Shown: positions 38,514-50,145 of the stretch, piece by piece
How positions within the stretch are numbered: the stretch's first letter is position 1
Layout of the letters: each line of letters opens with the position of its first letter
NCBI RefSeq assembly: GCF_029222965.1
Contig: NZ_JARHUD010000001.1
Location: 434,001 to 498,000, forward strand
From: Aquibaculum arenosum
GTDB lineage: Bacteria; Pseudomonadota; Alphaproteobacteria; Kiloniellales; DSM-21159
Length of the DNA: 64,000 bases
Reading direction: 5' to 3'
Notes under the pieces: model-generated
Seen by the model: only the letters and a program-made list of their open reading frames with translations
The model's database searches: none
Told to the model about the DNA's origin: nothing
Made by a program: the position numbers and the translations under genes

Positions 38514-38664
38514 GCCCGTTCAACCCCGCTTTCGATCTTGTGGCTTTTGTCTCTGACAAACCCGGTCGGATGGGCTCCTGGCCCATTCGGCAGGCACCGC
38601 TCTACCAAGACCTCTTGATCGCCGCCCCGTCCAAACGCAGGGGGCGAGCCCGTACCGACAGATT

Positions 38665-39657
38665 TCAGGCGGCCTGGCGCAGGGGCAGCGATAGCAGAAG
38701 GGCAACGAGATCGGCCTGTCGATTGGTATCCGTCTTGCTGAAGATATTGCGCAGGTGGAAGGCAACGGTCGTAGGCGAGACCGCCAGGGTTTCCGCGATC
38801 TCATCGGGTCGCTTGCCCTCGGCAAGCTTGATCGCCACCTGCGTCTCGCTGGGCGTGAGCTCGAAGAGTTCGGCCAGACACTGCGGGGAGAGGGGCTGGC
38901 GCTGCGCCGGGTTGGTCAGGAAGGCGATCACCGCCGGTTCGCTTTCCGCGGCCCCCGCAAGCGGCCGAGAATAGAGCACGGTGATAAGCTCTTGGTCGTG
39001 ATCCTCGCAGCCGAGCCGCACCGATATCGAGCGCTCCTGCTCTGCGAGCGCTGCCTGGCAAAGCTCCTTCACGCTTCGCGGCAGCGGCGCCGGGAGCCGC
39101 GGAGCGCCACCGCTGGCGCCTGGCACCTCCAGAAGCGTGGCCGCAACGGGATTGGCGTAGCTGAGTGAGCCGGTGCGGTCGAAAACCAATACGCCGATGT
39201 TGAGCCGCTCAAGCAGGGTCTGCCCGATGCGCGATGCAGCCGGCAGACCTTCGCGCCAGCGGCGCACCTGGCGCAGGCGGGCATCGATGGTGGCCAGCAT
39301 TAGGTCATAATCGATCGGCTTGGTCAGATAGTCGTCTGCGCCGGCGCGCTTGCCCTTGACCACCGCATCGCTCGGCGAGAGAGCGGTGAGGAACACGAAG
39401 GGCACGTCGGCCAGGAGGGGATGATCGTGCCGCAACCGCTCCAGGACGCAGTATCCATCCAGGCCGGGCATCATGATATCGCAGAGAATCAGGTCCGGAT
39501 GCAGCGACTGCAGTGCCGCCAGTGCGTTCGGTCCGCTCGCCGCTTCCACCACCCGATAGCCGGCCTCGCGCAGTTCGTCGGCTATGTCGGCGCGCAGGTG
39601 CGGCTCATCCTCGCAGCAAAGGATCAAGGGCGCGTTCTCGCTTCCGGACTGCGTCAT
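38665..39657 (-). CDS. Response regulator, receiver-PAS-LuxR type
   Basis: 330 residues. Receiver domain: acidic pair in LCCEDEPHLR, phosphoryl-acceptor Asp60 in LILCDIMMPGLDGY, Lys113 in YLTKPIDYD. Residues ~150-250 look like a PAS-type sensory insert (VLVFDRTGSLSYANPVAATL). A LuxR HTH closes the protein (residues ~260-325, ELTPSETQVAIKLAEGKRPD). It overlaps the histidine kinase gene by four bases. The order receiver-sensor-HTH is less usual than receiver-HTH and suggests input from both kinase and a ligand. Confidence 0.85.
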   Translation of the reverse strand: MTQSGSENAPLILCCEDEPHLRADIADELREAGYRVVEAASGPNALAALQSLHPDLILCDIMMPGLDGYCVLERLRHDHPLLADVPFVFLTALSPSDAVVKGKRAGADDYLTKPIDYDLMLATIDARLRQVRRWREGLPAASRIGQTLLERLNIGVLVFDRTGSLSYANPVAATLLEVPGASGGAPRLPAPLPRSVKELCQAALAEQERSISVRLGCEDHDQELITVLYSRPLAGAAESEPAVIAFLTNPAQRQPLSPQCLAELFELTPSETQVAIKLAEGKRPDEIAETLAVSPTTVAFHLRNIFSKTDTNRQADLVALLLSLPLRQAA

Positions 39658-41042
39658 CGCTTGCTCCTGATTTCTGAGGTGCCTGCCCGTGGCAGCCAGA
39701 GGGTAAAAAGCGACCCGCTACCGGGCCAACTTTCCACAGTTACATCTCCGCCTTGCAGCCGGGCGAGGTCTCGGGCGAGTGCCAGTCCCAGGCCGCTACC
39801 CGGTTGGCTTGTTGCATTCTCCGCGCGATAGAAGCGCTCAAATATCCGCTCCAGCTCGGCAGGTGGGATCCCTGGACCCCGATCGGCCACAGCCAGGGCT
39901 ACGTAATTCCCTTGGGTGAAGAGGCGCAGTTCCACCGGCGTGTCCTCGGCGCTGTACTTCAGCGCGTTGGAGAGCAGATTGCCCAGGCTGTGGCCGACAA
40001 GGGCGGGGTCGCAATGTGCCCGTGCCTCCGGATTGGCTGCCGACAATTCGATGTGACGATTAGGATGGGCCTGCCGCGCTTCGTCCAGGGTTTGCTCTAC
40101 CAGCGGGCCCAGCGCCTGGACCGCGGGTTGGGGTTCGATCTGCCGGTTGTCGAGTCGTCCTGTCAACAGCGCGGTGTCCACGAGACGAGTGACCCGTTCG
40201 ACCGCATTGCGCACAATGGTCTGGCGCTCCGCGACATCAGTGGCGGTGATGCCCTCCCCCTTGCGCACCAGCCGTTGCATTGCACTGTCGATCACTGCCA
40301 GCGGCGTGCGAACCTGATGTGAGATCATGGCCGCGAAATCGCGATACCAGGCACTGGTCTGCCGTTCGCGTTCCAGTAGAGACTGCAGGCGGCTCGCCCG
40401 CAGCCTGGCCAACTCTCCCGCGTGCAGGCGGCGCTGGTTGCGCATCAGCGCCCATGACATCAACGCCGTGCCCAGCAGCGCGCCCACCACGGCCAGGATG
40501 ACCGTGCGCTGTATGCGCCGGTAGTCGTCAAGACGCGCGGCAGCAGTACTCCACTCCTGGGTCATGACCTCGCCTGCCAAGCGGTTGATCTCCGGTTGGA
40601 GCGCCATGGCTTCCTGGAAGAGCGCGGCGCGCGCCGCCGGGCCGGTGCCCTTCTGCAAGGGGTCCTGCTCCAGCAGGCGGGCGTGCAAGGAGCGGACGTC
40701 GCCGGCACGCCCGATCTCCTGCAGGTAGCGCTGCTGCGGCCCCTGGAGCAGGAGATTGAGGCGCGAAATCGCCATGTCATAGCGGTGCTCGACCGTCGTG
40801 GCGCTGGTGCCTTCAAGGTCCGCGGCGGCATTGGCCAGCAGCAGCACCTCCATCTGGGTCTGGCTGACCACCCAGAGCATGTTCTCCGTGGCGGAGATGC
40901 GCATGTCCCGCTCCAGGCTCGAGGTCTGGGTCAGCGCAAAAATCAACAGACCGAAACTGACCAGAATGAGCGGGATGAGCGACCCATAGGCGACGAGGAT
41001 CGACCGCCGCTGCGGCAGGAGCGCTCGCAGGCGTGCAATCAT
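39654..41042 (-). CDS. Sensor histidine kinase
   Basis: 462 residues: transmembrane helix ~16-38, a helical periplasmic domain to ~178, second helix 180-200, HisKA with His242 in FAAMISHQVRTPLAVIDSAM, and an ATPase domain with LLSNALKYSAED (N-box), ADRGPGIP (G1) and GLGLALARDLARL (G2). No HAMP is obvious. It overlaps the exported redox-type protein gene upstream by four bases and the response regulator gene downstream, so all three are one operon. Confidence 0.92.
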   Translation of the reverse strand: MIARLRALLPQRRSILVAYGSLIPLILVSFGLLIFALTQTSSLERDMRISATENMLWVVSQTQMEVLLLANAAADLEGTSATTVEHRYDMAISRLNLLLQGPQQRYLQEIGRAGDVRSLHARLLEQDPLQKGTGPAARAALFQEAMALQPEINRLAGEVMTQEWSTAAARLDDYRRIQRTVILAVVGALLGTALMSWALMRNQRRLHAGELARLRASRLQSLLERERQTSAWYRDFAAMISHQVRTPLAVIDSAMQRLVRKGEGITATDVAERQTIVRNAVERVTRLVDTALLTGRLDNRQIEPQPAVQALGPLVEQTLDEARQAHPNRHIELSAANPEARAHCDPALVGHSLGNLLSNALKYSAEDTPVELRLFTQGNYVALAVADRGPGIPPAELERIFERFYRAENATSQPGSGLGLALARDLARLQGGDVTVESWPGSGSLFTLWLPRAGTSEIRSKR

Positions 41043-41557
41043 CGGACCTCGAGTTCGTGCAGTTGCCAGACCCAGCGCATGTCGAAGCGGATGTCCTCCA
41101 GCTCCTCATGCTGGTCGCGTGGGTAGACGACCCAGATGGGCCCCTTGTCTCGGGGACTGAGCGGCTCCCCATCCATGGAGAGCGCGCCGATCACATCGTA
41201 GTCCCGGACATCGGACATGGGGATGACGATCTCGTAGTCGTTGAGCGCCCGGGCGACGATCTCTTCCCCCTCGGCACCGAGGCGCTCCAGAAGGTCCCGG
41301 AGCAGAAAGCCGCGAAAGGTCTGCTGCCCATGGGTGACGCTGGTGCCGGTTTCCAGCTCGACCTGCTCCAGTGCTTCAAGTTCCGCACGGGTGAACTCTG
41401 CCGCTTCCTGCTCAATGGAGCCCTTGACGGTTAGAATAATTGTATCCGCACGCGCGAGTGGCGCCGAGAAACAGGCCCAGGCGCTCATGAGGATTAATAG
41501 AACGCCCCACAGCGCTACCGCATTGCAGTGACTGCTGTCCGGGTCATCGCGGGTCAT
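41039..41557 (-). CDS. Exported protein with an oxidoreductase molybdopterin-binding-like fold
   Basis: 172 residues with a signal peptide (VALWGVLLILMSAWACFSAP, cleaved near LARA). The mature part resembles the sulfite-oxidase/YedY molybdopterin-binding domain (FTRAELEALEQVELETGT; FRGFLLRDLLERLGAEG; NDYEIVIPMSDVRDYD; GPIWVVYPRD), but is about half the usual length. The Cys that ligates Mo in SuoX or YedY is not seen in the mature part. I infer that it is a periplasmic input protein for the adjacent kinase rather than an enzyme. Start at the ATG behind AGGAGAAACGG. Confidence 0.75.
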   Translation of the reverse strand: MTRDDPDSSHCNAVALWGVLLILMSAWACFSAPLARADTIILTVKGSIEQEAAEFTRAELEALEQVELETGTSVTHGQQTFRGFLLRDLLERLGAEGEEIVARALNDYEIVIPMSDVRDYDVIGALSMDGEPLSPRDKGPIWVVYPRDQHEELEDIRFDMRWVWQLHELEVR

Positions 41558-42058
41558 CCGTTTCTCCTGCTTCCGCAGCTTGTGTCCAGTTTTTGCCGCG
41601 CATTTGCCACAGCACTTGCTACCAGAGCACGACAAGCCAGAGTCCCCACCCCGCAATCAGGGTTTACACAAGTTTTCTCTCCGAACGAAGGGGGGCGAAG
41701 CGGCTTGCATCGTATTAGCGTGGAGAAAGCGGATCCGGAGATTGTATGGGAGGATCCAGCTCTCCCTCTTGTAGAAAATTGGCGGGCTTTGTCGCTGGAG
41801 GCCGCTTCGCGATGGCGCATTGGGCAGAGGCCAAACCCGAGTCGCGCTACGGTGGCGCGGGCGCCCGGCAGCGGCCTGGGCGGCTTTACCAAACGCTACG
41901 GCCCTTGCTCGACCTGAATGGTCCGGATGTTGCGCATGAGGGTCCTTGCCCTCTGCGGCTGGAACGGCGTTATCAATCGGGTCTGATGAATGCCCATCCC
42001 CATAGTGGGGAAGAGCCCAAACCGTTGCCGATGTCTCGGGAATGAACAGGGAACGCGA
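41558..42058. other. 501-bp intergenic region without a supported gene
   Basis: It lies between the start of the minus-strand signalling operon and the minus-strand tRNA-Ser. Two plus-strand frames of about 100 codons exist, but neither has a ribosome site or a recognisable product. The promoter of the signalling operon should be in its first 150 bases. I see no repeat. Confidence 0.4.
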
Positions 42059-42149
42059 TGGCGGTGAGGGTGGGATTCGAACCCACGAAGGGCTGTTAAC
42101 CCTTACACGCGTTCCAGGCGTGCGCCTTCAACCACTCGGCCACCTCACC
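42059..42149 (-). tRNA. tRNA-Ser (GGA anticodon)
   Basis: Minus strand. Acceptor stem GGTGAGG/CCTCACC, D-arm GCCGAGTGGTTGAAGGC, anticodon loop CTGGAAC (anticodon GGA, reads UCC and UCU), a long class II variable arm and T-arm GTGGGTTCGAATCCCAC. Discriminator G at 42062 and an encoded CCA (42059-42061). The class II long arm confirms serine. Confidence 0.95.
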
Positions 42150-42287
42150 CGCGGGGCCGGAAGTTAGCCAGATGCAGGGGGGGATGCAACGACCTCTTAG
42201 CGCTTTTCCTCCCGGAGGAGGAAGAAACACTTGGGCCGCGCCTTTCGGGCCGTTAGCCTCCAGGGAAAGCGGGCAGGGAAGGCAAGA

Positions 42288-42581
42288 ATGCGGGTCGTTA
42301 GCGAAATTTTGGGTTACGTCTTTTTGGCGGTGACCGTGCTGCTGTTGGCGCTGGAACTCTGGACTTGGCACAGCACCCAGGCTGACTTCCGCTTCCGGCC
42401 AATCGGCCTGTTCTGGTACAGCATCGACCCGGCCAGCCTCAGTTTGACTCAGGCGGGTATCGAGCGACACCTGCTGCCCTGGCTCTGGGATCCACTGCTG
42501 CTGACCGTGTTGAATTGGGGCGCAGTGCCGGTCTTCGCCATCCTGGCGGTTTTCTTCTTCGCCATGGGGCGCCGGCGCTGA
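42288..42581 (+). CDS. Small two-helix membrane protein, unknown function
   Basis: 97 residues. Helix 1 LGYVFLAVTVLLLALELWTW (residues ~8-28), a periplasmic loop of about 40 residues with FWYSIDPASLSLTQAGIERH, and helix 2 in VLNWGAVPVFAILAVFFFAM. The short C-terminus GRRR is positive. ATG 42288 has GGGAAGGCAAGA upstream, which I prefer to the in-frame start 57 bases earlier. No known family recognised. Confidence 0.65.
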   Translation: MRVVSEILGYVFLAVTVLLLALELWTWHSTQADFRFRPIGLFWYSIDPASLSLTQAGIERHLLPWLWDPLLLTVLNWGAVPVFAILAVFFFAMGRRR

Positions 42582-42663
42582 GTTCGGTGGCGATGCCGGG
42601 ATTCTTTCGGGCTCGGGTGCCTGGGCGTTGCTCCTTTGAAGCTGGTCCGGACTCGCCCATGAG

Positions 42664-42707
42664 ATCTGAAACCTTGTGGTTCAGATTTACCGCGATCCGG
42701 TCTAGAG
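42664..42707. repeat. hairpin related to the 135-bp repeat family
   Basis: A stem of ATCTGAAACC/GGTTCAGAT with loop TTGT (42664-42686), followed by CGCGATCCGGTCTAGAG (42691-42707). The second part resembles the end of the 135-bp repeat (reverse complement reads CGCGATCCGCTCTA). It lies 37 bases before aguA. A degenerate or shorter member of the same family; relationship is inference from short similarity. Confidence 0.45.
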
Positions 42708-42743
42708 TCGATTTCTCCGAAACAATGGCGGGGTTGCCCCAGG

Positions 42744-43814
42744 ATGCGAACACCACGTGACGATGGCTTTCGTATGCCGGCCGAGTGGGCGCCGCACGCC
42801 CGCTGCTGGATGGCCTGGCCTTGCCGGGAGAGCCTCTGGGGTGATGGCCTGGAGGCCGCGCGGGACGGCTATGCCGCCGTGGCCAAGGCGATCGCGGAGT
42901 TCGAGCCGGTGACCATGCTGGCGGAGCCCGACTGCCTGACCGACGCCTCCGTGCGCTGCGGCAGCGGCGTTGCCTGCATGCCCATGGAGATGGACGATTC
43001 CTGGATGCGCGACAGTGGCCCGACTTTCCTGCTCGGGCCGGATGGGGCGCTTGCGGCCGTGGACTGGGTGTTCAATGCGTGGGGGCAGCGCTATCGCCCC
43101 TATGATCGTGACGCGGCCCTGGCGCGGCAGGTCATCGACTATGTGGGGGCCAAGCGCTATCCGGCGCCTTTGGTGACCGAGGGCGGTGCCCTGCACGTGG
43201 ACGGGGAGGGCACGCTGCTGGCCGTGGAATCCTCCCTGGTGAACGACAACCGTAACCCCGGCAAGAGCCGTGACGAGATCGAGGCGCTCCTGCTCGCCTA
43301 CACCGGATGCAGCAAGCTGATCTGGCTGCCGGGCGGCTTGCACGCCGATGAGACGGACGGGCATGTGGACAATGTCGCCTGTTTCACCAGCCCCGGGGTC
43401 GTGGCGGCCGTGGTCACCGAGGATCGGGAGGACCCCAACTGGGAGGCACTTCAAGCCAATCTGGAGGTGCTGCGGAGCACGACCGATGCGGTGGGCCGAG
43501 AACTCACGCTGGTGCCGCTGCCGCTGCCCAAGGCGGTCGAGGACGGGCAGGGCGGTCGCCTGTCGCTCTCCTACGCCAACTTCTATGTGGCCAATGGGGG
43601 TGTCATCCTGCCCGGGTTCGACGATGCGGCGGACGACAAGGCCTTTGATACCGTGGTTGAGCTCTTCCCCGGCCGCCGCGTGGTGCAGGTGCCGGTGCTC
43701 GACATCCTGCGTGGCGGCGGCGGCATTCACTGCATCACCCAGCAGCAACCGGCACCGCCTGCCGCGCCGGATGAAACCGCTACGGGTGAGGCAAGCCCTG
43801 ACGATCGGGCCTAA
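42744..43814 (+). CDS. aguA: Agmatine deiminase
   Basis: Hydrolyses agmatine to N-carbamoylputrescine in putrescine synthesis from arginine. 356 residues; porphyromonas-type peptidylarginine deiminase fold with EMDDSWMRDSGPTFL, ALHVDGEGTLLAVESSLVND (guanidino-binding) and the nucleophile Cys near residue 330 in GGGIHCITQQQP. I took ATG 42744; ATG 42774 (MPAEWAPHARCWMAWP) is a shorter alternative closer to the usual family start. Its stop overlaps the convergent DUF6505 gene. Confidence 0.92.
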   Translation: MRTPRDDGFRMPAEWAPHARCWMAWPCRESLWGDGLEAARDGYAAVAKAIAEFEPVTMLAEPDCLTDASVRCGSGVACMPMEMDDSWMRDSGPTFLLGPDGALAAVDWVFNAWGQRYRPYDRDAALARQVIDYVGAKRYPAPLVTEGGALHVDGEGTLLAVESSLVNDNRNPGKSRDEIEALLLAYTGCSKLIWLPGGLHADETDGHVDNVACFTSPGVVAAVVTEDREDPNWEALQANLEVLRSTTDAVGRELTLVPLPLPKAVEDGQGGRLSLSYANFYVANGGVILPGFDDAADDKAFDTVVELFPGRRVVQVPVLDILRGGGGIHCITQQQPAPPAAPDETATGEASPDDRA

Positions 43815-44311
43815 GGTTCCTCGTCCGACTCGTCTTCCACCAGGGTCCAGATGCGCGTGTGCTCTTCGCTGCGGCTTGGCAGAATGACGCGATAGCGCTC
43901 GCGGATGTGGTAGGCGTCGTCCAGATGCCGCTCCATGGCCAGCAGGGTGCCGATCTTGTGGTCCTGGGCGAGAGAAGCGGCATGGTCGATCTCCTCGCGC
44001 GCGGCCGGCAAGGCTGCACCAAGATCGGGCGCGCCATAGTGCTCGACGAAGTGGCGGGCCAGGCGTTCGACGGCAGCGAAGTAGTCGGCTTCGGCCACCT
44101 CGGCCACTTCCACCAGCGTTGAGCGTCCGAATGACCCGCATCCCAGCCAACCGCTGGAGAAGGCCAGCCGATCCTTGCCCTCATAGACGGCCGGATTGCG
44201 TTCCAGGAAGGCGAAGGTTCCCGGCACGGCCCATTCTCCAGGCTCGGCGGCCCGGGGGAAGATGCGCAGATCGCTCTGGTCGAGGCGCAGGGTGCGGGGA
44301 AGCTTCAGCAT
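43811..44311 (-). CDS. DUF6505 family protein
   Basis: 166 residues, LKLPRTLRLDQSDLRIFPRA at the N-terminus and WAVPGTFAFLERNPAVYEGK, SSGWLGCGSFGRSTLVEVAE in the middle; this matches a small alphaproteobacterial family of unknown function (DUF6505). It contains no signal peptide. The start at 44311 gives the family N-terminus; the upstream in-frame extension is unrelated. It ends tail-to-tail with aguA, whose TAA shares bases with its TAG. Confidence 0.75.
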   Translation of the reverse strand: MLKLPRTLRLDQSDLRIFPRAAEPGEWAVPGTFAFLERNPAVYEGKDRLAFSSGWLGCGSFGRSTLVEVAEVAEADYFAAVERLARHFVEHYGAPDLGAALPAAREEIDHAASLAQDHKIGTLLAMERHLDDAYHIRERYRVILPSRSEEHTRIWTLVEDESDEEP

Positions 44312-44510
44312 GGTGCCTTCACAATAGACCGGCGGTGCAAGATCAGAAACAGGTGGTTTCCGATCGAAGGAATATGCGCGCGCCAGACTGACCAGCCTCA
44401 TCTCAATTTGCCGCCCTTTGCTTTGATCCAGCGCAAAGCGCAACGCAGGGAACAGCGCCAGCATGGCTGCGCAAATCTCCTCTCTTCCACCATGTGCAGG
44501 AGTGAACCCT

Positions 44511-45017
44511 ATGACAAAACAGAGTGAGCAATCGAAGTCCCCGGCATTGCAGCGCAGTGCCTTGCCGGGTCACCCCCTGACCAGTCTTCGTGAACAGATG
44601 GACCGGCTGTTTGATGATTTCCTGTCCGGGGGCGTTGCGCGTCCCGGAAGCTTCTGGGACACGCGCTTTGGCGGTGGGTTGGACCTACAGGTGCCCAGCA
44701 TCGACCTCGTCGAAGAGGACAAGGAACTGGTGGTCACCGCAGAACTGCCGGGCGTCGACGAGAAGGATGTCGAGATCACGCTCGACCAGGGCATCTTGTC
44801 CATCCGCGGTGAGAAGAAGAGCGAAAGCGAACGTGAGGAGGGCCGGACCCGTGTATCCGAACGGCAATACGGCAGCTTCGAGCGCAGCATCGCCTTGCCG
44901 GAAGACATCGATGAGGAGCAGGTCAAGGCCCACTATGACAAGGGAGTCCTGACCATCCGCGTCGGTCGCAAGCCGGACGCCGTGCGCAAGGCCAAGCGCA
45001 TTCCCATCGGCTCCTGA
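44511..45017 (+). CDS. Hsp20/alpha-crystallin family small heat-shock protein
   Basis: 168 residues. Disordered N-terminus, then LREQMDRLFDDFL, and an alpha-crystallin domain (residues ~60-158) with ELVVTAELPGVDEKDVEI, GSFERSIALPEDIDEEQVKA and the C-terminal IXI-type segment GVLTIRVGRK. Holds unfolding proteins under stress. ATG 44511 lies behind CAGGAGTGAACC. No heat-shock promoter can be assigned from the sequence. Confidence 0.93.
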   Translation: MTKQSEQSKSPALQRSALPGHPLTSLREQMDRLFDDFLSGGVARPGSFWDTRFGGGLDLQVPSIDLVEEDKELVVTAELPGVDEKDVEITLDQGILSIRGEKKSESEREEGRTRVSERQYGSFERSIALPEDIDEEQVKAHYDKGVLTIRVGRKPDAVRKAKRIPIGS

Positions 45018-45048
45018 GCCTCCGCCGCAGCGGCTTTACCTATGCCCT

Positions 45049-45075
45049 GAGGTCTGCGCCAAGCGCGCAGGCCTC
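45049..45075. terminator. possible bidirectional hairpin between hsp20 and the O-methyltransferase
   Basis: An 11-bp stem with one G-T pair (GAGGTCTGCGC/GCGCAGGCCTC) lies between two convergent genes. No T-run on either strand, so termination here would need Rho or pausing. Confidence 0.4.
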
Positions 45076-45102
45076 AAGGCCGCATTTGGCCGGAGGCCGG
45101 CG

Positions 45103-45783
45103 TCAGCGCTTGCGCGCCAGGGTCAAACCGTCGCCCAGAGGCAAGAGAGATATCTCCACCCGCTCGTCGCCGTGGAGCTTCTCGTTGAAGGCTTGCAGCG
45201 CCAAGGTGTCGGCCTCCTGCTTGGCGTCCAACTCATCGGCAGGGCGTAGTACCGCGCCATTCCACAGCACATTGTCCACCAAGATGAGCCCGCCGGGACG
45301 CAGCAGCCTCAGGCCCTGCTCGTAATAGCCATCGTAACCCGTCTTATCCGCGTCGAGGAACAGCCAGTCGTAGGCGCCGGCCCCGCCTTCCTTCAAAAGC
45401 GCATCCAGGGTATCGCCGGCCGGCCCCAGGCGAAGCTCGATCTTCTGGGCCACGCCGGCGCGCTCCCAATAGCGTCGGGCGATGCCGGTCCACTCCTCGC
45501 TGAGGTCGCAGCAGACAAGGCGCCCGTCCGCAGGCAGCGCCTGGGCTGTGCAGAGTGCCGAATAGCCGGTGAAGGTGCCGACCTCGATGCCGCGGCGCAC
45601 CCCCATAAGACCGGCCAGCAGGCGCATGAACTGGCCTTGGTGCGGGCTGATCTGCATGCCCGAACGGCTGCTAAGCGCCGCCACTGTCTCCTCCCGCAGG
45701 TCACGCAGCACCGGATCTTCCCGCAGGGAAACCGAGAGCAGGTAGTCGGTGATCTCATCGGTGATGTTGATCTGCGATGACAT
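45103..45783 (-). CDS. Class I SAM-dependent O-methyltransferase (catechol/caffeoyl-CoA type)
   Basis: 226 residues. SAM-binding GIEVGTFTGYSALCTAQALP (residues ~61-80), DWLFLDADKTGYDGYYEQGL with the metal-binding Asp, and DNVLWNGAVL. Family 3 O-methyltransferases methylate catechols or CoA-bound phenolics with divalent metal; the natural substrate cannot be inferred. Start is ATG at 45783. Confidence 0.9.
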   Translation of the reverse strand: MSSQINITDEITDYLLSVSLREDPVLRDLREETVAALSSRSGMQISPHQGQFMRLLAGLMGVRRGIEVGTFTGYSALCTAQALPADGRLVCCDLSEEWTGIARRYWERAGVAQKIELRLGPAGDTLDALLKEGGAGAYDWLFLDADKTGYDGYYEQGLRLLRPGGLILVDNVLWNGAVLRPADELDAKQEADTLALQAFNEKLHGDERVEISLLPLGDGLTLARKR

Positions 45784-45829
45784 GGCAGGTCCTTTCGTTC
45801 GAGCCGCTGTGCGATCGGGTCCTGTGCAC

Positions 45830-47464
<1,635 letters not shown>

Positions 47465-47521
47465 GAGGCTTCAATCCTGTTTGCTGTTGCACAGGATGTA
47501 GCGCATGCGGCGGCGGCGTGA

Positions 47522-48901
<1,380 letters not shown>

Positions 48902-48928
48902 GTCCGCGGCGGGTGAGTCCGTGGAAAG

Positions 48929-48970
48929 TGAAAGGCCTTCCGGAGCGTCTTGCGCAGAAGGCCTTCAACT
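48929..48970 (+). terminator. possible hairpin after eno
   Basis: An imperfect stem of GAAAGGCCTTC with GAAGGCCTTC, the arms 16 bases apart, about 28 bases past the eno stop. A weak T-rich stretch (AACTTTA) follows, so termination is plausible but not strongly supported. Confidence 0.35.
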
Positions 48971-49074
48971 TTATCCGCCCCAGAGTCATCGCGTTTGCTT
49001 GAGTTCGCTTTGCGGCCCGTTTTGGGGAGCTGCATGGGCCGGAGGCAGATAGGTAGGCTCCGGCCCCGACCGGG

Positions 49075-49146
49075 TCACATCAGGATAGCGATGATGATGA
49101 TGACGATCAGCGGGGCGCCGAGGAGCCAGGCAATGAGCGCGGGCAT
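49075..49146 (-). CDS. 23-residue hydrophobic microprotein
   Basis: A start-to-stop frame of 23 codons plus stop (MPALIAWLLGAPLIVIIIIA then ILM) behind AGAAGGACAGTCC, with AAGGA eight bases before the ATG. It is a single membrane helix. It is on the same strand as, and 76 bases downstream of, the 297-residue membrane protein gene, and a second peptide of similar type lies upstream of that gene. Too short to be found by length alone; I rely on the ribosome site, composition and context. No known function. Confidence 0.6.
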   Translation of the reverse strand: MPALIAWLLGAPLIVIIIIAILM

Positions 49147-49222
49147 TGGACTGTCCTTCTAATGATTGGCCTAAATGGTCGGCCCGAGTGGTTGGCCGTA
49201 GCGACGGCTTAGCGGGCGAGCG

Positions 49223-50116
49223 TCAATAGGGACGGCCGTAGTGGCGGAAGGAGATGCGCCGATCGCGGTGCTGGCCGCCGGTGGACGCGCCAAAGTAGGC
49301 GGCCGCGGCGCTGACCAGCAGGGTGGCTGCCACGACGAAGGCTCCGATCACGGCGGCGATGCGCACTTGCTCGGCCATCTCCACCGCCTCTGCGCGCAGT
49401 TCCTCGGCCTCAGTGGCTACGGTTTCCACCTGTGCCTGAGCCTGTTCGGGCGAGAGCTCGGTCTCTGCCGCGACGATATTGGCGAGGTGGGTCCGATCCT
49501 CCTCGCTCACTTCTCCGGCGGCCAGGCTGCGGCTCAGCACGGACGCGATTTCGCTGCGTGCCTCGGCCGAGGGCAGATTGCCGTCGCTGCGCAGCATCCG
49601 GCCGGCATACCCCTCGATCTCCTCGGTCGCCATTTCGCTGGCGCTGCCGGCGAGGCTTCCGGCCGCGCTGGACGCGCCGCCCAGCAGGCCGCCGACACCG
49701 CTGCTCGCCATGAGCACGGCCAGCAGAGTGCCCAGCGCCCAGACCAGCACGCCATGGGCGCCATCACGCGTCTCGACCTCTTCGGCTGGGGCATCGCCCA
49801 GCGGTCGACGCAGCCGTCCGGTGATATAGCCACCGGCGGCGAAGCTTGAGATGGCCACCCAGATGAACCAGATCCCCGCCGCTATGGTGACCCAGCGCAG
49901 GGAAACGCCTTCGCCAGGTTCGGCGGACACCATGGTGAGGCCGATGGCGCTGCCGAAGGTGATGAGGACGAAGGAGAGCGCGGCGGCAAAGAGCGCCCCA
50001 CCGATAATGGAGGCCCAGTCGACATAGGTTGCCGACCCGGACGGCGTGGCCACTGCGGGACCAACGGACGCGGCGGCGGGCTGTGCGCCCGGCGCGGAAG
50101 ACAGGCTGCTCGGCAT
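49223..50116 (-). CDS. Membrane protein of unknown function (PhnA-like annotation in relatives)
   Basis: 297 residues with four or five hydrophobic segments: WASIIGGALFAAALSFVLIT (residues ~34-53), VTIAAGIWFIWVAISSFAAG, GVLVWALGTLLAVLMASS with a Gly/Ala/Ser-rich segment, and IAAVIGAFVVAATLLVSAAA. A long charged helical region (residues ~160-250) lies between and looks like a coiled coil. The C-terminus is basic (QHRDRRISFRHYGRPY). Part of the family carries the name PhnA-like, which has no functional basis I know of. It lies between two microprotein genes on the same strand. Confidence 0.7.
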   Translation of the reverse strand: MPSSLSSAPGAQPAAASVGPAVATPSGSATYVDWASIIGGALFAAALSFVLITFGSAIGLTMVSAEPGEGVSLRWVTIAAGIWFIWVAISSFAAGGYITGRLRRPLGDAPAEEVETRDGAHGVLVWALGTLLAVLMASSGVGGLLGGASSAAGSLAGSASEMATEEIEGYAGRMLRSDGNLPSAEARSEIASVLSRSLAAGEVSEEDRTHLANIVAAETELSPEQAQAQVETVATEAEELRAEAVEMAEQVRIAAVIGAFVVAATLLVSAAAAYFGASTGGQHRDRRISFRHYGRPY

Positions 50117-50145
50117 CGGAGGCCCTCCCTTGCTTTTTATTGCGA

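Noticed and set aside
41746-42045. 99-codon plus-strand open frame in the gap before tRNA-Ser
   Set aside because: Start has no ribosome site, no family resemblance and no conserved-looking composition; a chance frame in GC-rich DNA.
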